DNA of 64,000 nucleotides from JAEYKI01 sp036679405 (GTDB taxonomy: Bacteria > Bacillota > Clostridia > Christensenellales > Christensenellaceae). Of the stretch, positions 26,893-33,838 are shown in pieces. Under the pieces are notes generated by a model that searched no databases, had not been told where the DNA came from, and was given only the letters and a program-made list of their open reading frames with translations. Each line of letters starts with the position of its first letter. The first letter of the stretch is position 1. The stretch spans positions 1 to 64,000 of the forward strand of contig JAVBVZ010000005.1 of NCBI GenBank assembly GCA_036679405.1, written 5' to 3'. The translations under genes were made by a program, and so were the position numbers.

Positions 26893-27915
26893 TTATTTAA
26901 ACTGGTTTAAAAAACGCACGTCGTTCTCATACAGCAGACGTATATCCGTAATGCCGTATTTAATGTTGGTCAGCCTGTCCAGGCCCAGTCCAAATGCAAA
27001 TCCGGAATATTCTTCAGGATCGATCCCACAATTTGAAAGAACCACCGGGTTCACCATTCCGCATCCAAGCACTTCTATCATCCCGGCGCCCTTACACGCC
27101 GGGCAGCCTGCTCCATTGCACAGGCTGCAGGTTGCGTCCACCTCTGCGCTCGGCTCGGTAAACGGAAAATACCCCGGCCTGAATTTGGTCACGGTATGCT
27201 CGCCGTAAAACTCTTTTAAAAATGCATTAATGGTTCCCTTCAAGTTTGCCAGCGTCACATTTTTGTCCACCACCAGTCCTTCTATCTGGTTAAAAACCGG
27301 AGAATGCGTGGCATCCACATCGTCGCACCGGTATACCCGCCCCGGACAAATCATCCGTATCGGGGGCTTTTTTTTCAGCATCGTACGTATCTGCACCGGT
27401 GAAGTATGTGTGCGCAGCACTACGTCATCCGAAATATAAAATGTATCCTGCATATCGCGGGCCGGATGATTTTTCGGAATATTGAGCATCTCAAAATTAT
27501 ATTTGTCGCTTTCCACCTCCGGGCCTTCATAAACATCAAAGCCCATCCGCAAAAAAATATCCCTGATCTCATGATAAACAATCGTCAGCGGATGCATCGA
27601 ACCTAACGGCAGCTTGTGCCCGGGAAGCGTCACATCCGCCCGTTCACTTTTCAGCTTTTCTTCTTTTTCCTTTTCTTTTATCTTAAGAAGAGCATCATCC
27701 AGTTCGGTTTCAATCTGGTCGCGGGCGGTGTTCACCATTTTCCCGATCTCGGCACGCTCTTCTGGCGGGGCGGCCCCGATAGATTTCATCAAAGCCGTCA
27801 AACTGCCTTTTTTCCCAAGCAGGCGTATACGCAAATCGTTCAATGGATTCGCACTGTTCACCGTTTTTATGGCGTCCATTGCCTCCGTCAGAATGTTCTC
27901 TATTTTATCCTTCAT
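26893..27915 (-). CDS. pheS: Phenylalanyl-tRNA synthetase alpha subunit
   Basis: A 340-residue class II synthetase catalytic subunit. An N-terminal coiled coil (1-85) precedes motif 2 (GRVYRCDDVDATHSPVFNQ) and motif 3 (FGLGLDRLTNIKYG). The cysteine cluster CSLCNGAGCPACKGAG is the usual metal-binding loop. The start overlaps the 3' end of the upstream RNA methyltransferase by 11 bases, implying translational coupling. Confidence 0.96.
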   Translation of the reverse strand: MKDKIENILTEAMDAIKTVNSANPLNDLRIRLLGKKGSLTALMKSIGAAPPEERAEIGKMVNTARDQIETELDDALLKIKEKEKEEKLKSERADVTLPGHKLPLGSMHPLTIVYHEIRDIFLRMGFDVYEGPEVESDKYNFEMLNIPKNHPARDMQDTFYISDDVVLRTHTSPVQIRTMLKKKPPIRMICPGRVYRCDDVDATHSPVFNQIEGLVVDKNVTLANLKGTINAFLKEFYGEHTVTKFRPGYFPFTEPSAEVDATCSLCNGAGCPACKGAGMIEVLGCGMVNPVVLSNCGIDPEEYSGFAFGLGLDRLTNIKYGITDIRLLYENDVRFLNQFK

Positions 27916-28684
27916 TATGCTGCTCCTTACTGCCTTCGACTAATTTATCCCTCACCATATACATCATTATACCTGCGGCGACCGCTGCGTTCAAGCTTTC
28001 CGCCTGCCCGTAAATGGGGATCTTAAAAAGCGAATTGCTCATGCGGGCCACCGGCTCGCGCACGCCCCTTGATTCGTTACCGATCACCAGGCAGATTTTT
28101 TTACACACAGGAAGGATGCATGTACCGTTTAAATGGCCGGATACCACACACCCCGTTTTTTTGAAATCGGCCAGAAAGGTTTCAATGTCGCTCTCAAAAA
28201 CATGCAGGTGAAATAAGCTTCCCATGGAGGCACGAACCGCTTTGGGGTTCAGGTAATCCGCGCATCCCGCGCCCAAAACGACGCCCGCAGCGCCCGCAGC
28301 GTCCGCACTGCGGATAATACTGCCCACATTCTGAGGATCGGACACACCGTCCAGCGCAACCACAAGATCTCCATCCGGCTTTATCTGCCCCGGAATCGCA
28401 ACGCTGGCCGCTACGTTCTGCGGAGACTGTACGCTGGTCAGGGCCTCGATCACCGGGCGCGGGACCTGAATGATTTCTACCCCTTTGCTTTTTGCAAGCG
28501 CAATGATCGCATGATGTTCCCCATGCATGAAAATTCTGGTCACTTCCATACTGGAAACCAGCGCTTCCTGAACACACTTTTCGCCTTCCGCCAAAAATTC
28601 TCCGTACTGCATGCGCCCTTTTTTGGATTTAAGCGATCGCGTCCTTTTTATGGTCTCGTTTTGGAGACTGTTTATTTTTTTCAT
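27905..28684 (-). CDS. TrmH/SpoU-family RNA 2'-O-methyltransferase
   Basis: A 259-residue SPOUT methylase that uses SAM to methylate ribose in rRNA or tRNA. It has an N-terminal substrate-binding domain (1-95) and a C-terminal knot with ALDGVSDPQNVGSIIRSADA, VIGNESRGV and IPIYGQAESLNAAVAAGI, the three SpoU motifs. The position directly upstream of pheST is common in Bacillota. The RNA target is not evident; rlmB-like and trmH-like members share these motifs. A strong AGGAGGGG ribosome site is present. Confidence 0.9.
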   Translation of the reverse strand: MKKINSLQNETIKRTRSLKSKKGRMQYGEFLAEGEKCVQEALVSSMEVTRIFMHGEHHAIIALAKSKGVEIIQVPRPVIEALTSVQSPQNVAASVAIPGQIKPDGDLVVALDGVSDPQNVGSIIRSADAAGAAGVVLGAGCADYLNPKAVRASMGSLFHLHVFESDIETFLADFKKTGCVVSGHLNGTCILPVCKKICLVIGNESRGVREPVARMSNSLFKIPIYGQAESLNAAVAAGIMMYMVRDKLVEGSKEQHNEG

Positions 28685-28752
28685 AGTCGTCCCCTCCTAT
28701 CATTCCCATACAAGCACTTTTTGCCCGGCGCTTCAAAAAACGCAGCCCATCA

Positions 28753-28806
28753 GGGACCCCGGAAACCACCCCTTAAAGTCTTTCGCCTTTTTGGGGACCC
28801 CGGAAA
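28753..28806 (-). repeat. Two identical 13-base motifs in the rplT-trmH gap
   Basis: GGGACCCCGGAAA occurs at 28753-28765 and again at 28794-28806, 41 bases apart, between the rplT terminator and the methylase gene. Each copy contains a GGGACCCC near-palindrome. No function is recognised. Confidence 0.6.
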
Positions 28807-28807
28807 T

Positions 28808-28838
28808 CATAAACCCCACCTTGCAAGATGGGGTTCAC
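28808..28838 (-). terminator. Probable terminator after rplT
   Basis: AACCCCA and TGGGGTT (28812-28818 with 28829-28835, extended by flanking pairs) form a stem just downstream of the rplT stop on the minus strand. The T-run after it is short and interrupted, so termination may be partial. Confidence 0.55.
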
Positions 28839-28848
28839 ACTTTTAGAA

Positions 28849-29202
28849 TCAAACGCTTTTTTTTGCGAGTTCGGCCAGCTTTGCGAAAGCGATTTTGTCG
28901 TTTACCGCCATATCCGCCAGTATCTTTCGGTTGATATTCACGCCCGCTTTTTTCAGGCCGCACATCATCTGCGAATAACTCACGCCGTTCTGCCGTGCCT
29001 GTGCATTTATGCGGACAATCCACAGTTTTCTGAAATCACGCTTTTTAAGCCTTCTGCCGATATACGCATAATTGAGTGATTTCATCACCGCGGCTTTCGC
29101 GGTCCTGTATTGTTTGGATTTTGCACCGAAATATCCTTTTGCCAGTTTAAAAACTTTTTTGCGTTTTTTGTGGGCGCCTACCGCCCTTTTTACTCTTGCC
29201 AA
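28849..29202 (-). CDS. rplT: 50S ribosomal protein L20
   Basis: A 117-residue basic protein starting MARVKRAVGAHKKRKKVFKL, the invariant L20 N-terminus. It is needed early in 50S assembly. In Bacillota L20 also binds the infC leader to repress this operon, and a matching leader is present upstream of infC. Confidence 0.97.
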   Translation of the reverse strand: MARVKRAVGAHKKRKKVFKLAKGYFGAKSKQYRTAKAAVMKSLNYAYIGRRLKKRDFRKLWIVRINAQARQNGVSYSQMMCGLKKAGVNINRKILADMAVNDKIAFAKLAELAKKSV

Positions 29203-29243
29203 TGTAAGCTACCTCCTACTACATACTAAAAATTGCCCAGCGA

Positions 29244-29441
29244 TCACTTATACGGAATCAACATCCGGATGTTCTTTTGCTCCGCCGCGCAAATATACGT
29301 GCCCTTACGGAGATTTCTTTTTCTCTTTGAAGATTTTTTGTTGAGGATATGGCTCTTATAGGCTTTCGCCCTTTTCACTTTTCCGGTTTTTGTCATATTA
29401 AACCGTTTGGCCGCCCCTCTGTGCGTTTTCATTTTCGGCAT
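29244..29441 (-). CDS. rpmI: 50S ribosomal protein L35
   Basis: A 65-residue basic protein starting MPKMKTHRGAAKRF, diagnostic of L35. It is the middle gene of the infC-rpmI-rplT operon, with AAGGAGG before the ATG. Confidence 0.97.
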   Translation of the reverse strand: MPKMKTHRGAAKRFNMTKTGKVKRAKAYKSHILNKKSSKRKRNLRKGTYICAAEQKNIRMLIPYK

Positions 29442-29457
29442 TCTTGTTTGCCCTCCT

Positions 29458-29967
29458 TTAGTTCTTTGGTGCTAATATCATAAACATATTTCTGCCTTCC
29501 ATCTTTGCCTGTTTTTCCACAACAGCATGATCAGCCACCATTTCAATAAACGCATTCATCACAGCCGTTCCCTTGTCGGTATGACTCAATTGACGGCCTT
29601 TGAATCGAATAGAAACTTTCACCTTATCTCCGCTCTTTAAAAACTTGATAACGTTCTTAGCCTTAACTTCCATGTCGTGTTTGTCGATGGTCGCAGAAAG
29701 ACGCATCTCTTTTAAAACAATTACTTTTTGATTTTTGCGCGCTTCCTTCTGGCGTTTGTCCTGTTCAAATTTGTAGCGCCCGTAATCCATGATCTTACAG
29801 ACAGGCGGATTGGCCTTTGGCGAAATATTCACCAAATCCAGGTCCTTCTCTTCTGCCATGCGCAGCGCCTGCTGCAGTGGCATCACGCCTACCTGGCTTC
29901 CGTCTTCCGCTACTACTCTGACTTCTCTTTCTCTGATTTGCTCATTAATGAGCAGCTCGCTTGCGAT
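29458..29967 (-). CDS. infC: Translation initiation factor IF-3, with non-canonical ATC start
   Basis: The protein is 169 residues if it begins at the ATC codon at 29967. From there the peptide reads ASELLINEQIREREVRVV, the conserved IF-3 N-terminal sequence. The first ATG in frame (29886) would cut off this part of the N-terminal domain. AAGGAGG lies seven bases before the ATC. Rare start codons such as AUU or AUC are a known feature of infC and let IF-3 repress its own synthesis. The C-terminal domain includes VSIRFKGRQLSHTDKG. It is the first gene of the ribosomal operon. Confidence 0.9.
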   Translation of the reverse strand: MASELLINEQIREREVRVVAEDGSQVGVMPLQQALRMAEEKDLDLVNISPKANPPVCKIMDYGRYKFEQDKRQKEARKNQKVIVLKEMRLSATIDKHDMEVKAKNVIKFLKSGDKVKVSIRFKGRQLSHTDKGTAVMNAFIEMVADHAVVEKQAKMEGRNMFMILAPKN

Positions 29968-30126
29968 ATTACCGCCTCCTTATATATTTCTTACTTTTGC
30001 ACAAAGCAAAACGCATAAACAAAAAAATGCGGGCAAAAAACCCGCATTTCAAATACATCAGAAAAGTATTGACCATGCCAATACGGAAATCGGCAGGTGA
30101 GAAACGGGTGTTTCTGCTTTATACTT
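29968..30126 (-). promoter_or_regulatory. infC-rpmI-rplT leader (L20-leader-like autoregulatory RNA)
   Basis: About 155 transcribed bases precede infC. They contain a small hairpin (GAAAC/GTTTC around ACCC) followed by a conserved-looking CTCACCTG segment, then a 9-bp terminator hairpin with a T-run (30021-30049) well ahead of the ribosome site. This layout matches the L20 leaders of Bacillota, where L20 binding favours termination. Assignment is from layout and partial sequence memory; a covariance search was not possible. Confidence 0.6.
30021..30049 (-). terminator. Attenuator hairpin within the infC leader
   Basis: AAATGCGGG and CCCGCATTT form a 9-bp stem, followed on the minus strand by a T-run. 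It ends transcription before infC unless read through. Confidence 0.8.
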
Positions 30127-30131
30127 AAGTC

Positions 30132-30161
30132 AATATAGCATATCGGCCGCTTTTCTGTCAA
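30132..30161 (-). promoter_or_regulatory. Promoter of infC-rpmI-rplT
   Basis: On the minus strand TTGACA (30156-30161) and TATATT (30132-30137) are 18 bases apart, directly after the thrS stop codon. Confidence 0.7.
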
Positions 30162-30165
30162 GCGC

Positions 30166-31917
30166 TTAGAAAATATTTTTTTCCTCAACATCCTTCTGGA
30201 GCAGGCTTAAAAGCTCGTCGTCTCCCATGCTGCCTATCTCACCCACGCCCCGCTTACGCACGGCAAACGTTCCGTTTTCCACTTCCCGGTCACCGGCAAC
30301 CAACATATACGGAATCCTCTCCATCCGTGCTTCCCGTATTTTATAGCCAATCTTTTCCTGCCGGTCATCCACTTTCGCGCGCACACCGACAGCGCACAAA
30401 GCTTCGGCAAAAGCGCTGCAATAATCAGCCGCCCGGTCGGTAATAGAAAGCAGCCTCACCTGTTCGCTCATCATCCACATGGGCAGCGCACCGGCATACT
30501 TTTCAATCATCATAGCAAGCGTGCGTTCATAGCAACCGATGGAAGACCGATGAATGATATACGGCCGCTTTTTCTGACCGTCCGCATCCACATACGTCAT
30601 ATCAAACCGCTCAGCCAAAGCGAAATCTATCTGCACGGTAAACAGCGTGTCTTCTTTTCCGAAAACATTGGTAAACTGAACATCCAGCTTTGGCCCGTAA
30701 AAGGCGGCTTCATCGTCGGCCTCGGTATAATCAATACCGATATGGTCAATTATTTTTTTCATGATAGCCTGTGTGTTGTCCCAGGCTTCCGGATCATTTA
30801 TATACTTCTCGGTATGTTTGGGATCCCATTTGGAAAAACGGTACCGTATATCTTTTTCGATACCCAGGCATTTCATAATGTATTCAATCAAATCCAAAAC
30901 ATCTTTAAATTCATCTTCAAGCTGCTCGGGCGTACAAATAATGTGTGCGTCGGCAAGGGTAAACTGCCGTACCCGTATCAGGCCGTGCATCTCGCCGGAA
31001 GCCTCGTTGCGAAACAGTGTAGAAGTTTCCGAATACCGGACCGGTAATTCCCTGTAAGAATGCAGTTCACTGTTATAAATCATATACTGGAACGGACAGG
31101 TCATGGGGCGGAGCGCCAGCACTTCTTCATCTTTCTCTTCGTCTCCCAGTATGAACATACCGTCTTTATAATGATCCCAATGCCCGGATATTTTGTAAAG
31201 ATCGCTTTTGGCCATTAAAGGCGTGCGGGTAAACTCGTATCCGCGGCTTTCTTCTTCGTCCTCCACAAACCGGATGAGCGTCTGAATGGTTTTTGCCCCT
31301 TTAGGCATCAGCAAAGGCAATCCCTGCCCTACTGCGGGATTTGTTGTAAAATACTTCAGTTCCCGTCCCAGCTTATTGTGGTCCCGCTCTTCCGCTTCTT
31401 TCAGTTCCTTTAAATAAGCGTCCAGGTCTTCGCGATTTTCAAACGCAGTACCGTATATGCGTTGGAGCATTTTGTTTTTTTCATCGCCCCGCCAGTAAGC
31501 ACCCGCAGTTTTTAAAAGTTTGAACGCGCGCACCTTTCCGGTGTGCTCCACATGAGGCCCGGCGCATAAATCCGTGAAATCCCCCATTTTATAAAATGAA
31601 AGAACCGCTTCTTCCGGCAGGTCGTTAATCAGTTCAACCTTGTACGGTTCGCCGGCTTCTTGCATCTTGGCGACCGCTTCTTCCCTGCTCAGTTCAAAGC
31701 GTTCCATTTTAACGTTGCGTTTTATAATCCGCGCCATTTCTTTTTCAATGGCCGTAAGATCTTCGTTGGAAAAAGGTTTTTCCACGTCAAAATCATAATA
31801 AAATCCATCCTTGATCGCCGGGCCTATGGCCAGCTTGGCGTCGGGATACAACTTTTTGACGGCCGCCGCCAATACGTGGGACGCCGTATGCCTGAGTGTG
31901 CTTAAATCGTTTGCCAT
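30166..31917 (-). CDS. thrS: Threonyl-tRNA synthetase lacking the TGS domain
   Basis: A 583-residue class II synthetase. It starts MANDLSTLRHTASHVLAAA, which is already the beginning of the editing domain, where the HxxxH zinc/editing motif lies. The ~60-residue TGS domain usual at the bacterial N-terminus is missing. The catalytic core has ATLFRNEASGEMHGLIRVRQF (motif 2 region, split here by conserved residues) and HRSSIGCYERTLAMMIE (motif 3), and the anticodon domain is complete. A GAGG ribosome site and a perfect promoter 54 bases upstream support this start. No T-box is visible. Confidence 0.93.
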   Translation of the reverse strand: MANDLSTLRHTASHVLAAAVKKLYPDAKLAIGPAIKDGFYYDFDVEKPFSNEDLTAIEKEMARIIKRNVKMERFELSREEAVAKMQEAGEPYKVELINDLPEEAVLSFYKMGDFTDLCAGPHVEHTGKVRAFKLLKTAGAYWRGDEKNKMLQRIYGTAFENREDLDAYLKELKEAEERDHNKLGRELKYFTTNPAVGQGLPLLMPKGAKTIQTLIRFVEDEEESRGYEFTRTPLMAKSDLYKISGHWDHYKDGMFILGDEEKDEEVLALRPMTCPFQYMIYNSELHSYRELPVRYSETSTLFRNEASGEMHGLIRVRQFTLADAHIICTPEQLEDEFKDVLDLIEYIMKCLGIEKDIRYRFSKWDPKHTEKYINDPEAWDNTQAIMKKIIDHIGIDYTEADDEAAFYGPKLDVQFTNVFGKEDTLFTVQIDFALAERFDMTYVDADGQKKRPYIIHRSSIGCYERTLAMMIEKYAGALPMWMMSEQVRLLSITDRAADYCSAFAEALCAVGVRAKVDDRQEKIGYKIREARMERIPYMLVAGDREVENGTFAVRKRGVGEIGSMGDDELLSLLQKDVEEKNIF

Positions 31918-31970
31918 GATTGATTCGCCTCTATCGCTTAAAGAATTTTTTACACATAAAACCAATTACG

Positions 31971-31999
31971 ATTATAAGCAAAACCCCTTCTGTTGTCAA
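31971..31999 (-). promoter_or_regulatory. Perfect consensus promoter for thrS
   Basis: On the minus strand TTGACA (31994-31999) and TATAAT (31971-31976) are separated by exactly 17 bases. The predicted transcript starts near 31964, leaving under 50 bases of leader. Confidence 0.85.
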
Positions 32000-32113
32000 C
32001 TTGTGGCGCTTCAGGGCGCCCCGGTTTCAAGGCCTGCCAAAAAAATCCAGCAGAACGGCAAGTAGTCCAAAACCATTTCGGCCTTCGTTTTAAAGGAGTT
32101 CTCCCCTTTCGCT

Positions 32114-33730
32114 TCAGCGCTTGAGCGCTTTTCGGCGGGGTAGCTTTAAATGAACCAGTGAATAAAATCCATATGCAGCAAAAGGCACCATCATAATAAA
32201 ATAAGGCAGTATATACTGGGACTTTGCTTCAAAAATCAAATGGTATACAAATCCGCCAAGTATGATCAAAGCAAGCAGCGTAATGCCCATATCCGGTTTT
32301 TTTATAATGAAAAGCATGCCCACAGCCAGTCCAAAAAAGATAAGCGATACATAAAAATTAAAGTATATGTCAAGAAGATTCTTGTAAAAACCTTTGTAAA
32401 ATTCATCCGCAAAATCCGAAAGCAGCACTCCGTTCCTCTCACTGACCCATAAAGATTCAAAAGTAGGCTCATTCCATTGACTTAAGGCCTTATTTGTAAA
32501 AAAGGTAAGCGCATACGCAGAGTCAGACCCAAAAAGATCCAGGCGTTCTTTCAAATCACGGTTTACTTGCGCTTTCATCGCTTCCTGGTCTCCGTCATTT
32601 TCCAGATAAACTTCAATATTATATGAATTGTACCATCCTGGGAAAAGAGCAAGATCTTCCTCTGTGCCCTTCTGTTTTTCTTCTTCCTGATTCGCCTGCT
32701 CCAGGGCTTCGTCCTGCATCCCCATCACCGCCCAGGCCAATTGAGGCACTCCTTCTCCAAACCGGATGCCCGAGCGAGCCTCATAGGATAGCTTTACCAG
32801 CCCGCTTACAGTTACAGACATCAAAACCGCGCATGCTACGGCAACCAAACTGAACCATTTGCGGCTTTTGATAAAATGCACCACCAGGATCACACACATT
32901 GCAATCAACACGATTGCGCAGTTCAGCTTTGCAAGAATGGCGACCGATATCAGTGCTGCCGATATTATCATCATTTTCTTTTTTCCGGTTTTCAGGTAAA
33001 ACAACTCGAATAAAACAGCCCACAGGGACAATGCGAGCCCCATAAGATTTCCGTATATCAGCGTGCAGAAAAAAATAGGTTGCAGGCAGCCCGCCAACAG
33101 CACGATGGTTAAAAGTTCAACGCCTTTTTTATTAAATATCACCCGTGTGATCCATATTAAAGCGGCATACGCAAGATCCAGCCATACAATATTTAATACG
33201 GCATACGCCATATAATTTCCCGCACCGAATATGCGCGTTAAAAACTCGCAAATAAAAACGCCGCCTAATTGATAGGGAGAAATTTTAAAATAAGCGTCTT
33301 GCAGAAGGATGAAATCATTTTGCACGGTCCCTGCGGCAGTGTCGCATATCACCTTCGAATCCGCTATGGGCGTAAGATTGGCCGTTGACAGCCAAAATGC
33401 TCCGAATATACCGACATACGCAAGCAAAGCGACCGCCGCGATCATTGGATTGATTTTTTTAAAAAATCCTTTAAAGAGCTTAAGCAGAACAAGAAAAACG
33501 CCAATCACAAAAATATTCTTTAGGACGTTATCCTCTACCAGCTCCACCTGTTCACTTAAATGAAGTGTCGTTGTGCTTGCCATGCTTCCGGCGCAAAGAA
33601 ATACAGAAGCCACCAGCAAAAGCCCGCAGATGACTATCATAATAATATTCGAAATTTGATCTGAGTATTTAAACGCATGAATCTTGGTTTTCGTTTCCAT
33701 AGCATTTATGTTTTCTTTCATACAAGACAT
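32114..33730 (-). CDS. Polytopic membrane protein, GT39/ArnT-like (unrecognised subfamily)
   Basis: A 538-residue membrane protein with about eleven spans. The second extracytoplasmic loop has DSKVICDTA and then FKISPYQLGG, a pattern similar to GT-C mannosyl/aminoarabinosyl transferases, where an acidic residue in the first large loop is catalytic. A soluble stretch near 340-420 is charged. It stands alone between thrS and adhE, so context does not reveal a substrate. The ATG used has no convincing ribosome site; in-frame ATGs at 33721 and 33700 are alternatives. Enzyme status is inference. Confidence 0.5.
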   Translation of the reverse strand: MSCMKENINAMETKTKIHAFKYSDQISNIIMIVICGLLLVASVFLCAGSMASTTTLHLSEQVELVEDNVLKNIFVIGVFLVLLKLFKGFFKKINPMIAAVALLAYVGIFGAFWLSTANLTPIADSKVICDTAAGTVQNDFILLQDAYFKISPYQLGGVFICEFLTRIFGAGNYMAYAVLNIVWLDLAYAALIWITRVIFNKKGVELLTIVLLAGCLQPIFFCTLIYGNLMGLALSLWAVLFELFYLKTGKKKMMIISAALISVAILAKLNCAIVLIAMCVILVVHFIKSRKWFSLVAVACAVLMSVTVSGLVKLSYEARSGIRFGEGVPQLAWAVMGMQDEALEQANQEEEKQKGTEEDLALFPGWYNSYNIEVYLENDGDQEAMKAQVNRDLKERLDLFGSDSAYALTFFTNKALSQWNEPTFESLWVSERNGVLLSDFADEFYKGFYKNLLDIYFNFYVSLIFFGLAVGMLFIIKKPDMGITLLALIILGGFVYHLIFEAKSQYILPYFIMMVPFAAYGFYSLVHLKLPRRKALKR

Positions 33731-33776
33731 TGTAATACGATTGTATAAAAATTACCAATAAAATTTGCAATTCAGC

Positions 33777-33812
33777 AAAAAAACAATGGTTTGTTAAGAC
33801 CATTGTTTTTTA
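33777..33812 (-). terminator. Terminator after adhE
   Basis: AAACAATGGT and ACCATTGTTT form a 10-bp stem with an eight-base loop, followed on the minus strand by a T-run. Confidence 0.8.
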
Positions 33813-33838
33813 TGTTTTTATAAAATTGTCCTTATATC

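Noticed and set aside
28753..28806. CRISPR-like repeat pair
   Set aside because: Only two 13-base copies, no regular array and no cas genes.
31918..31965. Longer N-terminus for threonyl-tRNA synthetase starting at 31965
   Set aside because: That codon coincides with the predicted transcript start and the extra 16 residues do not resemble a TGS domain.
31918..32113. T-box riboswitch upstream of thrS
   Set aside because: The perfect promoter leaves under 50 bases of leader and no GGTGGNACCGCG-type sequence is present.
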